From: Pseudomonas graminis
Lineage (GTDB): Bacteria; Pseudomonadota; Gammaproteobacteria; Pseudomonadales; Pseudomonadaceae
Reading direction: 5' to 3'
Assembly (NCBI RefSeq): GCF_013201545.1
Contig: NZ_CP053746.1
Span: forward strand, 496,001 to 560,000
Length of the DNA: 64,000 nt
Shown: positions 35,892-44,820 of the stretch, in pieces
Numbering within the stretch: the first letter of the stretch is position 1
How the letters are laid out: every line of letters begins with the position of its first letter
Notes under the pieces: model-generated
Database searches by the model: none
What the model saw: only the letters and a program-made list of their open reading frames with translations
Told to the model about the DNA's origin: nothing
Program-made: the position numbers and the translations under genes

Positions 35892-37382
35892 TTAACGGCG
35901 TTTTTTACCACCGCCCAACAACGAGCCCATCAATCCCCGCACCAGCTCGCGACCGATCTGGGTTGCGGCCTGACGCATCGCACTCTTGACCGCCTGCCCC
36001 GCCAGTCCACCCAGAAAACCACCGGCCATGTCGGCGAAGCCGCCTTCTGACTTCTCCTCGGCGGGCAGTTTTTGCGCGGGGTCCGTCGAAGCGCCTTTGC
36101 GCGCCAGCAGCATTTCGTAAGCTGATTCGCGATCCACGGGCTTGTCGTAACGACCGGCCAGTGGCGACCGGGCCATCAGGGCGGCGCGTTCAGCCTGGGT
36201 CAACGGCCCGATGCGCGATTGCGGCGGGGCAACCAGCACCCGCTGGACGATTTCAGGCGTGCCCTTGTCCTGCAGCGTGCCCACCAGCGCCTCACCGATG
36301 CCCAGTTCGGTCAGCACCGAAAGCGCGTCGAACTCGGGATTGGGGCGAAAACCGTCCGCAACGGCTTTCAGCGATCGTTGCTCCTTGCTGGTGAACGCGC
36401 GCAGGCCATGCTGAATGCGCAAACCGAGCTGGGCCAGAATCGTGTCCGGCAGATCCCCGGGAGACTGGGTGACAAAATACACGCCGACGCCTTTCGAGCG
36501 AATCAGCCGCACCACTTGTTCCAGACGCTCCTGCAGCGCCTTTGGCGTATCCGCAAACAACAAATGCGCTTCGTCGAAGAACAGCGCCAGCAACGGTTTA
36601 TCGGCATCGCCGCGCTCGGGCAGTTGCTCGAACAGCTCGGCCAGCAGCCACAGCAGGAAGGTGGCATAGACCTTCGGCGACTCGTGCACCAGCCGACTGG
36701 CATCCAGCAAATGAATCTGCCCGCGGCCGTCGCTTGCAGGCTGCAGAATGTCTTCCAGTTGCAGCGCCGGCTCACCGAACAAGGCCTCGGCGCCCTGCTG
36801 CTCAAGGACGGCCAGCCGACGCAGCAGCGCCTGACTGGACCCCGTCGTCATCAGCGCGCTGTCATCGCCGAGCACTTCGGGGTTATCGCGCAAATGATTG
36901 AGCAGCGCCTTGAGGTCCTTGATGTCCAGCAACAACAGCCCTTCCCGATCCGCCACCTTAAACGCGGCGTACAGCGCCGATTGTTGGCTGTCCGTCAATT
37001 CCAGCAAACTTCCCAGCAGCAGCGGGCCCATTTCCGACAGGGTTGTGCGCAACGGATGGCCCGTTTCACCGTGCACGTCCCACAGTGTCACCGGATAGCC
37101 CTGAGGTTTATGGTGCAGCCAGGGCATGCCGGCGATGCGCTCGGCGATCTTGCCTTGAGGGTTGCCCGCGGCGCCGAGCCCGCAGAGATCACCCTTGATG
37201 TCCGCCGCGAACACGGCCACGCCGGCGTCGCTGAACACTTCCGCCAAGCGCTGCAAGGTGACGGTTTTCCCGGTGCCCGTCGCGCCGGCCACCAGTCCGT
37301 GACGATTGGCGAGACGCATCGCCTGCCCGATCGGCTGGCCCTTCAGGTCAGCGCCAATAAGAATCTGTTGTGAGTCAGCCAT
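35892..37382 (-). CDS. HerA-like P-loop ATPase (DUF853/YjgR family)
   Basis: 496 residues from the ATG at 37382. Walker A GATGTGKT (AGATGTGKTVTLQRLAE), Walker B LLALFFDEAHLLF, and the sensor region VYFVTQSPGDLPDTILAQLGLRIQHGLRAFT define the YjgR branch of the HerA/FtsK superfamily. The C terminus is Gly/Ala-rich (GGFLGGLAGQAVKSA) and basic (GGGKKRR). Soluble; family function unknown, perhaps DNA or protein translocation. It is a single gene, divergent from the glycosyltransferase operon. Confidence 0.88.
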   Translation of the reverse strand: MADSQQILIGADLKGQPIGQAMRLANRHGLVAGATGTGKTVTLQRLAEVFSDAGVAVFAADIKGDLCGLGAAGNPQGKIAERIAGMPWLHHKPQGYPVTLWDVHGETGHPLRTTLSEMGPLLLGSLLELTDSQQSALYAAFKVADREGLLLLDIKDLKALLNHLRDNPEVLGDDSALMTTGSSQALLRRLAVLEQQGAEALFGEPALQLEDILQPASDGRGQIHLLDASRLVHESPKVYATFLLWLLAELFEQLPERGDADKPLLALFFDEAHLLFADTPKALQERLEQVVRLIRSKGVGVYFVTQSPGDLPDTILAQLGLRIQHGLRAFTSKEQRSLKAVADGFRPNPEFDALSVLTELGIGEALVGTLQDKGTPEIVQRVLVAPPQSRIGPLTQAERAALMARSPLAGRYDKPVDRESAYEMLLARKGASTDPAQKLPAEEKSEGGFADMAGGFLGGLAGQAVKSAMRQAATQIGRELVRGLMGSLLGGGKKRR

Positions 37383-37595
37383 CCGTTCACCCAAGCGTCG
37401 CATTTGATAATCCCGAGGGCACTGCGGCAACGGTCCGAATGGACCGCCACCGCTGATCAGCCCCAAGGCCACTTCTCTACTCTAGCGCAAGCGTTGCGGC
37501 GCCCACCCATGGGCAGGGGTGTGATGATCTGAAACCGAACATCTGTATCTGTGGATGGTCAACCGCAAGTACCGACCACCGGACGGAGCCTTACT

Positions 37596-38708
37596 GTGCA
37601 TATCGCTGACATGACCATGTTCTACGCCCCTGCCAGCGGTGGCGTGCGCACGTATCTGGACGCCAAACACCGTCGCCTCGCGCAATACCCGGGCGTACGA
37701 CACAGCCTGCTTATCCCGGGCCCGCAAAGCAGTCATGAAGACGGCGTGTACCGGGTTCCGGCGCCGCCCGTACCGTTTGGCAACGGCTATCGTTTTCCAC
37801 TGCGCGTCGGTCCCTGGCGAGAGGCCCTGCGAAGTCTGCGGCCAGACCTCATTGAAGTCGGCGATCCTTATCTTACCGCCTGGGCTGCACTGGATGCCCG
37901 ACGCCAACTGGACGTGCCAGTGATTGGCTTTTACCACTCCGACTTGCCGCTGCTGGTGAGCAACCGAATCGGCACCTGGCTGGGGGCCAACGTCGAGAAT
38001 TACGTCAGCAAGCTCTACGGCAATTTTGACCGAGTGTTGGCGCCGAGCGCGGCGATGGCGGACAAGCTGATCTGCCTGGGTGTGAAGAACGTTCATGTGC
38101 AGCCGTTGGGGGTTGATCTGCAGGCGTTTCATCCCTCTCGGCGAGACGCCGGTCTCAAGGCCGAGTTGGGCCTGTCGGATGAAACCCACCTGCTTATCTT
38201 TGCGGGCCGAGGTTCGAAGGAGAAAAACCTGACCGTTCTGCTCGACTGCATGAAGGCGCTGGGCGCGGGTTATCACCTGTTGCTGGTGGGCTCCCATATG
38301 CCGACCGGCGTGCCGGCCAACGTCACGGCTGTGGATAAATTTCGTCCTGCTGCCGAAGTCGCGCGCCTATTGGCGAGTGCCGATGCGCTGGTGCATGCAG
38401 GGGATCAGGAAACCTTCGGTCTGGTGGTGATTGAAGCCATGGCCAGCGGGATTCCGGTAGTGGCGGTCGATGCCGGGGCCTTCCGCGAAATCATCCCCGA
38501 GCACTGCGGCCTGTTGTGCGAACCCAATCAACCACTGGCCATGGCGGCAGCGGTGCGTCAGCTGTTTGCCGAGAACGCCCCATCCCGAGGCGAAGAGGCG
38601 CGGCGTCATGTCGAGGCACATTATGCGTGGGACGCCGTGGTCGCCGGCTTGCTCGGCCATTACCAGGCAGTACTCGGCGCCCGTCAGCCGGTCTACGCCC
38701 ATGGCTGA
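37596..38708 (+). CDS. GT4-family glycosyltransferase
   Basis: 370 residues from a GTG at 37596 with GGAG 8 bases upstream; an in-frame ATG at 37551 lacks a ribosome site and adds residues not typical of the family. N-terminal MTMFYAPASGGVRTYLDAK is the acceptor-side glycine loop. The donor side shows LIFAGRGSKEKNLTVLLD, then the E-x7-E motif HAGDQETFGLVVIEAMASGIPVV. It transfers an activated sugar to a lipid or glycan acceptor in the cytoplasm. Overlap of 8 bases with the deacetylase gene indicates a shared pathway, probably a glycolipid. The acceptor is unknown. Confidence 0.88.
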   Translation: MHIADMTMFYAPASGGVRTYLDAKHRRLAQYPGVRHSLLIPGPQSSHEDGVYRVPAPPVPFGNGYRFPLRVGPWREALRSLRPDLIEVGDPYLTAWAALDARRQLDVPVIGFYHSDLPLLVSNRIGTWLGANVENYVSKLYGNFDRVLAPSAAMADKLICLGVKNVHVQPLGVDLQAFHPSRRDAGLKAELGLSDETHLLIFAGRGSKEKNLTVLLDCMKALGAGYHLLLVGSHMPTGVPANVTAVDKFRPAAEVARLLASADALVHAGDQETFGLVVIEAMASGIPVVAVDAGAFREIIPEHCGLLCEPNQPLAMAAAVRQLFAENAPSRGEEARRHVEAHYAWDAVVAGLLGHYQAVLGARQPVYAHG

Positions 38709-39480
38709 GATTACCGCAATCACGCAGCGCAGCCTGATGCTGGTGCTCCACGACGTGGCCCCGCAAACCTGGCCGGATTATCGACCCTTCGTTGAGGCGG
38801 TCGACAAGCTAGGGAACATTCCCATCACCTGGCTGGTGGTGCCGAATTTCCACAAGCACGATCCGATCGACGCCAACCCGGATTTCCAGCGGTTGATGCA
38901 CGACCGCCTCGTACGGGGTGACGAACTGGCGCTGCACGGCTATTACCATTGCGACGACAGCCCTGCCCCATGCACGCCCCATGAGTTTTTCATGCGGCGC
39001 ATCTACACCTGGGAAGGCGAGTTCTACACCCTCAACGAGCAGCAGGCGATGCAGCGACTGGAAGCCGGCATGGAAGTGTTCCGGCGCAACGACTGGCCGC
39101 TGCACGGATTCGTTGCCCCGGCCTGGCTGATGAGCAAAGGCACACGTGATGCCCTTCGAAAATTGCCGTTGGACTACACAAGTGATGCCCAACACTTGTA
39201 TCGTCTGCCGGACTTTTCCGAGATCGATGCACCCGGCATCGTCTGGAGCGCTCGCAGCGCATGGCGCCGGGGCGTATCGAAGATCGTCAGCAACCACCGT
39301 GAGGCTCAATTGCACAACGCCGCAACTATTCGTCTGGGTCTGCACCCTGTAGACATGCGCCACAATTTTTCCCGTCGTTACTGGCTGCAAGCCCTTGAGC
39401 GCTTGCTCAGCGACGGCCGTACGCCAACGAGCAAATTTGCCTGGTTACAAGGGCTGAATGCCGCCAGGTCTGCGGCGTGA
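38701..39480 (+). CDS. DUF2334 polysaccharide deacetylase-like protein
   Basis: 259 residues from the ATG at 38701. The NodB-like barrel of the DUF2334 branch is visible: SLMLVLHDVAPQTW carries the metal-site Asp, WLVVPNFHK and ELALHGYYH supply His ligands, and FVAPAWLMS and IRLGLHPVDM complete the core. There is no signal peptide, so the enzyme is cytoplasmic and probably deacetylates a lipid-linked sugar before export. Coupled to the genes on both sides (8-base overlap upstream, 4-base overlap downstream). Confidence 0.88.
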   Translation: MAEITAITQRSLMLVLHDVAPQTWPDYRPFVEAVDKLGNIPITWLVVPNFHKHDPIDANPDFQRLMHDRLVRGDELALHGYYHCDDSPAPCTPHEFFMRRIYTWEGEFYTLNEQQAMQRLEAGMEVFRRNDWPLHGFVAPAWLMSKGTRDALRKLPLDYTSDAQHLYRLPDFSEIDAPGIVWSARSAWRRGVSKIVSNHREAQLHNAATIRLGLHPVDMRHNFSRRYWLQALERLLSDGRTPTSKFAWLQGLNAARSAA

Positions 39481-40472
39481 GGCGACTTGGCTGGCTCGCC
39501 GCCGCGCTGATACTCGCCCTGCTGATTCCGTTCTTTATGGGCGGCGCAGACATGTTTCATCGCCTGCGCAACTTCCCGGTGATGCTCCTGATCGGCATGT
39601 TTGTCATGGTGCTGGTGGGCTGGTGCATGAACACGATGCGCCTGCGCCTGCTGCTTGGCGACGCGGCCAGCGGGCTCGGCATGCGCAAAAGCCTCGCTGT
39701 GGTGATGGCCACGGAGTTCGCCTACTGTGCGACGCCCGGGGGCAGTGGCGCCCCGTTGACGCTGGTCGCACTGCTCTCGCGTAGCGGTATTGGTCCGGCG
39801 AAAAGCACAGCGGCTTTTGCCACTGACCAACTGATGGATCTGGTGTTTTTCCTGCTCGCGCTGATCGGCATCCTGATTTACGCAGTGTTCCACCAGCTCA
39901 GCGAAAATCTGGAATGGATGCTCATTGCCAGCGCCCTGCTGATCGGTGCCGGGCTTTGTGCGTGCGCGGGTTTCGCGCGGTATCACCGACGCATCATTCT
40001 GTTCAACGGTCGGGTGCTCAAGCGCCTGAAACGCAAGAACACCACGCGTATTCGCTGGGCGCGCAAGCTGCTGCACTTTCGCGACGCCCTGGCTGAAACC
40101 TGGAAGATGCCCCATCGCATCCTGCTGCAGGTGTTTGCATTGACCTGCGTGCACTGGAGTTTGCGTTACAGCGTGCTGTACCTGGCGCTGCAAGGGCTGG
40201 GCGTGAACATCGACTGGGCGTGGACGTTCCTGGTGCAGATGCTGTCGTTGAGCGCTGGGCAGTTCAGCCTGTCGCCGGGCGGTGCCGGGGCGGCGGAGTT
40301 GACGTCGGCGGCCTTGTTGGCGCCGATGGTGGGCAAGTCGACGGCCGCGGCGGCGATCCTTATCTGGCGGATCGTCACCTACTATTTCTATCTGGTCGCG
40401 GGCGGTCCGGTGTTTCTGTTGATGGTCGGGCGCCCCCTGTTGAACAAGTTACTGCGGATCAAGACCGTCTGA
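39477..40472 (+). CDS. Lysylphosphatidylglycerol synthase TM-region (YbhN/MprF flippase-like) protein
   Basis: 331 residues from a GTG that overlaps the previous stop (GTGA). About eight membrane helices. Family motifs are MNTMRLRLLL, EFAYCATPGGSGAPLTLVALLSRSGI and FSLSPGGAGAAELTSAALL. This domain in MprF flips modified phospholipids. Stand-alone members are thought to move lipid-linked products across the inner membrane. As the third coupled gene after a glycosyltransferase and a deacetylase, it may flip the finished glycolipid. Its last 24 bases overlap the small convergent gene at 40449. Confidence 0.85.
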   Translation: MRRLGWLAAALILALLIPFFMGGADMFHRLRNFPVMLLIGMFVMVLVGWCMNTMRLRLLLGDAASGLGMRKSLAVVMATEFAYCATPGGSGAPLTLVALLSRSGIGPAKSTAAFATDQLMDLVFFLLALIGILIYAVFHQLSENLEWMLIASALLIGAGLCACAGFARYHRRIILFNGRVLKRLKRKNTTRIRWARKLLHFRDALAETWKMPHRILLQVFALTCVHWSLRYSVLYLALQGLGVNIDWAWTFLVQMLSLSAGQFSLSPGGAGAAELTSAALLAPMVGKSTAAAAILIWRIVTYYFYLVAGGPVFLLMVGRPLLNKLLRIKTV

Positions 40473-40637
40473 TTCGTCTTGCGGTCTGGCGGAAGTCAGC
40501 TCTTTCCATAATGCTTCGGCCCCCTCGAAGTCCGTTCCGTCCTCCGGCGACATTGCGTCGACGTCATAACGGCTCAGGCATCCCTCGCCAAGGGTCGGCG
40601 GGGCTTTGGAAGTGGCTCTGTCGAGGGGGTCGGTCAT
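40449..40637 (-). CDS. Small acidic hypothetical protein (62 aa)
   Basis: 62 residues from the ATG at 40637 (ACAGG upstream), reading MTDPLDRATSKAPPTLGEG. It is acidic, with one Cys and no membrane segment. The 3' end overlaps the convergent flippase-like gene by 24 bases. Composition is plausible for a real protein but I do not recognise it. Confidence 0.45.
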   Translation of the reverse strand: MTDPLDRATSKAPPTLGEGCLSRYDVDAMSPEDGTDFEGAEALWKELTSARPQDESDGLDPQ

Positions 40638-40740
40638 GTTGTTTGCCTGTCTCGCCGTAGAAGCCTGATTGTTCGCAAACAATCATGTTGAAATATGCCG
40701 CTGAAACTTCAGCGGCACATCAAAACCGCCTGATCACTTC

Positions 40741-41592
40741 TTAATCAAAGACCACTGTCTTGTTGTCATGCACCAGCACGCGGTCTTCCAGGTGCGCGCG
40801 CAGGCCGCGAGCAAGCACCATCTTTTCCACGTCGCGACCGAAACGCACCATGTTTTCGATGCTGTCGCGATGGCTGACGCGCACCACGTCCTGCTCGATG
40901 ATAGGACCGGCGTCCAGTTCTTCGGTGACGTAGTGGCAAGTAGCGCCGATCAGTTTCACGCCCCGCAGCGACGCCTGGTGATACGGCTTGGCGCCGACAA
41001 ACGAAGGCAGGAAGCTGTGGTGAATATTGATGACCTGGTGCGCGTATTCCCGGCACAGTTGCGGTGGCAGGATCTGCATGTAACGCGCCAGCACAACAAC
41101 GTCGGCTTCATGTTGTTTGACCAGACGCGAGACTTCGGCGAACGCCGGCTCTTTGTCTTTTGGATCAACCGGCACGTGGTAATACGGAATGTTGTGCCAC
41201 TCGACCATGCTGCGCAGGTCCTGGTGGTTGGAAATCACGCAGGCGATTTCACAGTACAGTTCATCGCTGTGCCAGCGGTGCAACAGGTCGGCCAGGCAAT
41301 GGGACTCCCGGCTTGCCATGAGCACGACGCGTTTTTTCTGCGCAGAGTCGGTAATCCGCCAGTCCATCGAAAACTCTTCGGCGATGGGCGCGAAGGCTTG
41401 CCGGAAACCTTCGAGGTCGAAAGGCAGAGAATCGGCGCGGATTTCATGGCGCATGAAAAACCAGCCGCTGAGGTTGTCAGAGTGATGGCTCGCTTCAGTA
41501 ATCCAGCCGTTGTACGATGCCAGAAAGTTACTGACCTTGGCAACGATACCGACACGGTCCGGGCAAGCAATCACCAGACGAAAAGTGCGCAT
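40741..41592 (-). CDS. purU: Formyltetrahydrofolate deformylase
   Basis: 283 residues from the ATG at 41592 with GGAG 9 bases upstream. An N-terminal ACT domain (TFRLVIACPDRVGIVAKVSNFLA) is followed by the formyltransferase fold (KKRVVLMASRESHCLADLLHRW). The catalytic HHSFLPSFVGAKPYHQA and the Asp in GPIIEQDVVRVSH are intact. It hydrolyses 10-formyl-THF to THF and formate, balancing one-carbon pools. It belongs to a family with several Pseudomonas paralogues. Monocistronic. Confidence 0.94.
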   Translation of the reverse strand: MRTFRLVIACPDRVGIVAKVSNFLASYNGWITEASHHSDNLSGWFFMRHEIRADSLPFDLEGFRQAFAPIAEEFSMDWRITDSAQKKRVVLMASRESHCLADLLHRWHSDELYCEIACVISNHQDLRSMVEWHNIPYYHVPVDPKDKEPAFAEVSRLVKQHEADVVVLARYMQILPPQLCREYAHQVINIHHSFLPSFVGAKPYHQASLRGVKLIGATCHYVTEELDAGPIIEQDVVRVSHRDSIENMVRFGRDVEKMVLARGLRAHLEDRVLVHDNKTVVFD

Positions 41593-41938
41593 GTGAAAAA
41601 CTCCAGAACTTCGCAAAGGCCGCCATTCTAGCGATTAGCGATGGACTGTGCAGTACCTGTATGACACTCATTTCAGGCGGCAAAAAAGCGCACCCTGCCG
41701 AAATCAATGCTTAAGTACCCGACAGGGTCATCGGCGGCAGAAACTCGACGCCAGATACTTCACTAAAAACGGTAAGGTCATTGGCGCGGTATAACGCGAC
41801 ATGTGTATCTGAATCGAGGATAAGTCTGCGGCTATTTCAAAATGCTACGGACAAAACTTTTCTTAAATGTTTACTTGCGCAAACACTCTGATTATTATGC
41901 GCCATCGCATCATGCCCATCACAACATAGGTACCCCCC
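41593..41938. other. Divergent spacer between purU and mvaT
   Basis: 346 bases, AT-rich toward mvaT, as is common for genes bound by H-NS-type proteins. Apart from the mvaT promoter I see no gene or strong hairpin. Confidence 0.5.
41870..41898 (+). promoter_or_regulatory. Sigma-70 promoter of mvaT
   Basis: TTTACT (41870-41875), 17 bases, TATTAT (41893-41898). This gives a leader of about 35 bases to the ATG at 41939. Confidence 0.6.
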
Positions 41939-42316
41939 ATGTCACTGATCAACGAATACCGCGCAACAGAAGAAGCCATCAAAGAATTGCAAGCACGCCT
42001 GCAAAACCTGCAACAAGACGACAAACTGCAGAAAGAACTTGAGTTTGAAGGCAAACTGCGCACGTTGATGGGCGAGTATCAGAAATCCCTGCGCGACATC
42101 ATCGCGCTGCTGGATCCCGATTCGAAAATGAAGGCCCCACGTGGCGCTGCTGCAAAGCCGGTTGGCACCAAACGCGCTCGCAAGGTCAAGCAATACAAGA
42201 ACCCGCACAACGGTGAAATCATCGAAACCAAAGGCGGTAACCACAAGACGCTGAAAGAGTGGAAAGCCAAGTGGGGTGGCGACGAAGTTGAAGGCTGGGC
42301 AACTCTGCTGGGTTAA
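41939..42316 (+). CDS. mvaT: H-NS family xenogeneic silencer MvaT
   Basis: 125 residues. The coiled-coil oligomerisation half (SLINEYRATEEAIKELQARL, LEFEGKLRTLMGEYQKSL) is followed by a basic linker (KRARKVKQYKNPHNGEIIETKGGN) and the AT-hook-like C terminus HKTLKEWKAKWGGDEVEGWATLLG. This is almost identical to known Pseudomonas MvaT proteins. It binds AT-rich DNA and silences horizontally acquired genes. A single gene with its own promoter and terminator. The AT-rich upstream region may be autoregulatory. Confidence 0.96.
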   Translation: MSLINEYRATEEAIKELQARLQNLQQDDKLQKELEFEGKLRTLMGEYQKSLRDIIALLDPDSKMKAPRGAAAKPVGTKRARKVKQYKNPHNGEIIETKGGNHKTLKEWKAKWGGDEVEGWATLLG

Positions 42317-42365
42317 TTACCGGGTGTAGAGTCAGCCGTCGCGCAGAGATGTTTGACCCAAGAAG

Positions 42366-42390
42366 ACGCCAGCTTATGCTGGCGTTTTTT
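42366..42390 (+). terminator. Terminator after mvaT
   Basis: Stem ACGCCAGC / GCTGGCGT with TTAT loop, then a run of T. Confidence 0.9.
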
Positions 42391-42416
42391 ATTGCCTGTC
42401 GTTTACTCCTCCTCGC

Positions 42417-43847
42417 TTAAAGCCCCAGGCGCTGTTTCAACACCAGAGAGTATTCCTGCCACTGGGCGAGTACTTTGAGTTGCTCGGGGGTGGCCTTCAG
42501 CGAGAGTTCGATCAGCGCACGGCTGAATGCCTTGAACGTATTGGGCGCGCCGGCCTGAGGATCGCTCAGGCGCAACTGACAAAACGCCAACCAGCGCTGT
42601 TGCTCGGCAACATTGAGGGTTTCGGCGAAGTTGCGGGCGCGGTACCGGAATAACAATTCAGGCAATCGGGGATCATCGAACGGCCAGCCATCGGTAGCCA
42701 GTTGCTGGGGCTCGGCAATTCGCACCTGCTCGCAGAGACGACGATCCCGATCATTGATGAAGCCATCGTACAACTGCTGTTCTGGATCCTCACTGGCAGC
42801 GAAGTTGTCGTTGGCATACACGCTCTTCAACTTGTCCTGCCAGATCGCCTGCCCTTCATTCAAAGCGGCCACGCGCGTTTTATAAACACTCATGTCCAGT
42901 TGCAGACGCTGAAGGTCCTCCTCGCGAAGCACGCTCAGCGGGGCAATGACGGGGCATTTGTTAACATGCAACAATTTGAGCGGAACCGGTAACTGGCCTT
43001 CGAGCAGATCTTCGCGGCGGGTATATAGACGCTGACGCAAGGTGTCTCCGTCTTCCTCCAGCAACGGGCTGTGGTCATGGAACAGGTCACAGATAATCAA
43101 TGCATTTCGGTTAACCGGATGCCAGGCCAGCGGGAGTACGACGCTCACATAACTTCGTGCCGCGGAAAATCGACCCGATATATGCACCAGCGGCTGCATC
43201 AACCGAATCTGATCCTGGACCTTGTGCTTGAAGCGCAAGCCAAAAAGATAAGCGTAAAGTTTGGGTTGTTTATCGCGGACCAGACGCGCCAGCGCGATGG
43301 TTGCACGGACATCGGAGAGCGCGTCGTGGGCATGGCCATGGTCGATCCCGTTGGCCGCCGTCAGCCGCTCGAGTTTCAGGGTGACCCGACCCTCTTCTTC
43401 CGGCCAGACAATGCCCTCGGGGCGTAACGCATAAGCCGTGCGCACCACATCGATCAAATCCCAGCGGCTGTTGCCGCCCTGCCATTCCCGTGCATAGGGA
43501 TCGAAGAAGTTGCGATAAAGACTGTAGCGGGTCATCTCATCGTCAAAACGCAACGTGTTGTAACCCGCGCTGCACGTGCCGGGCAGAGACATCTCAGCGT
43601 GCAGCCGGGTCATGAAGTCTGCTTCACACAAGCCTTTTTCCGCGAGCCGGTCAGGCGTGATGCCTGTCACCAGGCACGCCGCCGGGTGGGGCAGGATGTC
43701 ATCGCTGGGCTGACAATAGAGGTTGATCGGTTCACCGATCTCGTTGAGTTGATCGTCCGTACGAATGCCCGCCACTTGCAGCGGCCGGTCGTTGCGTGGA
43801 TTGATCCCGGTGGTTTCGTAGTCGTACCAGAAAATGCTGGAAGTCAC
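42417..43847 (-). CDS. sbcB: Exodeoxyribonuclease I
   Basis: 476 residues from a GTG at 43847 (AGGA 7 bases upstream); the frame is open to 43913, but the GTG start gives the family's usual N terminus TSSIFWYDYETTGINPRNDRP. DEDD exonuclease residues are in WYDYETTG, AGYNTLRFDDEM and HGHAHDALSDVRATIALARL. The SH3-like and helical C-terminal domains follow. It degrades single-stranded DNA 3' to 5' and acts in repair and recombination. Divergent from the RDD operon. Confidence 0.95.
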   Translation of the reverse strand: MTSSIFWYDYETTGINPRNDRPLQVAGIRTDDQLNEIGEPINLYCQPSDDILPHPAACLVTGITPDRLAEKGLCEADFMTRLHAEMSLPGTCSAGYNTLRFDDEMTRYSLYRNFFDPYAREWQGGNSRWDLIDVVRTAYALRPEGIVWPEEEGRVTLKLERLTAANGIDHGHAHDALSDVRATIALARLVRDKQPKLYAYLFGLRFKHKVQDQIRLMQPLVHISGRFSAARSYVSVVLPLAWHPVNRNALIICDLFHDHSPLLEEDGDTLRQRLYTRREDLLEGQLPVPLKLLHVNKCPVIAPLSVLREEDLQRLQLDMSVYKTRVAALNEGQAIWQDKLKSVYANDNFAASEDPEQQLYDGFINDRDRRLCEQVRIAEPQQLATDGWPFDDPRLPELLFRYRARNFAETLNVAEQQRWLAFCQLRLSDPQAGAPNTFKAFSRALIELSLKATPEQLKVLAQWQEYSLVLKQRLGL

Positions 43848-44023
43848 GGGCTGATCCTGAACAAAAGACCGGGCGAGTTTAACAGACGCCCCTCCGCGCC
43901 TGACGCCAGTCAATAAACCCTACGGCTTGGGATACTGCGACACAGTTTGTGCGAAAGTGGCGGCTTTCTGTGGCCAGCAAGTTGTAACAGGACTATTCCC
44001 ACACTTCGACCAGAATCATCCTG

Positions 44024-44052
44024 TTGCTTAGCCGCTCCGGCGTGGCTAGCAT
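44024..44052 (+). promoter_or_regulatory. Candidate promoter of the RDD-MoxR operon
   Basis: TTGCTT (44024-44029), exactly 17 bases, TAGCAT (44047-44052), ending 30 bases before the first ATG of the operon. Both hexamers are moderate matches. Confidence 0.4.
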
Positions 44053-44082
44053 CAAACCTCTTTCACCGGCGCATCTTTCTTT

Positions 44083-44820
44083 ATGTCCCTTTCCCATGCA
44101 GAGCCAGGAATTGCTGCACCGCTTGCCCTGCTGGACACTCGTGTTCGCATGGAAACACCTGAGGGCATAGACCTTATCCTGCGCCCCGCCGGGTTGCTGT
44201 CCCGGTCAATTGCTTTCGGCATCGACCTGATGATTCGTGGCGCACTCCTGGCTGCGCTGTTTATAGTGCTGGGAGCGTTGGGCGACTTCGGCACCGGGCT
44301 GTTCATGCTCGCGCTGTTTCTCGGAACCTGGGGCTATATGGTGCTTTTCGAGGTGCTGCATCAGGGACGCACGCCGGGAAAGCAGATCATGGGGCTACGG
44401 GTCATTCACGATGACGGCACGCCAATCGGCTGGTCGGCGTCAGTGCTGCGCAACTTGCTGCGCTTCGTAGACATGCTGCCCTTCGGCTACTGCGTTGGCG
44501 CGTTCACCTGCCTGCAGCACCCGCTGTTCAAACGCCTTGGAGATCTCGCGGCCGGCACGCTGGTGATCTATCGCGATTTACCCCCTCAACGGCCGCCGCT
44601 GGCTGAAGCCACCGAGATGAGTCCGCCGCTGCCCCTCTTATTGGAGGAACAGCGCGCCATACAAGCCTTTGCCGAGCGGCAAGGCACACTTTCATCGGCG
44701 AGGGCTCAAGAGCTTGCTGCCATCGTCACGCAGCCGTTGCAATTATCGACCTCGCGAGATCTTCACTATCCCGTCCAGCAATTGAATGGCATTGCGCGCA
44801 GCCTGGCCGGCTCGCCATGA
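44083..44820 (+). CDS. RDD-domain membrane protein
   Basis: 245 residues. RDD family signature: RSIAFGIDLMIRGALLAALF, then FEVLHQGRTPGKQIMGLRVIHDDG, then LRNLLRFVDMLPFGYCVG. Three helices, then an extended cytoplasmic tail of about 75 residues. The ribosome site is weak. First of six genes joined by overlaps of 4 bases (14 between genes 2 and 3). RDD proteins occur with SpoIIM and MoxR genes in many genomes; some are linked to ion transport. Role here unknown. Confidence 0.85.
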   Translation: MSLSHAEPGIAAPLALLDTRVRMETPEGIDLILRPAGLLSRSIAFGIDLMIRGALLAALFIVLGALGDFGTGLFMLALFLGTWGYMVLFEVLHQGRTPGKQIMGLRVIHDDGTPIGWSASVLRNLLRFVDMLPFGYCVGAFTCLQHPLFKRLGDLAAGTLVIYRDLPPQRPPLAEATEMSPPLPLLLEEQRAIQAFAERQGTLSSARAQELAAIVTQPLQLSTSRDLHYPVQQLNGIARSLAGSP

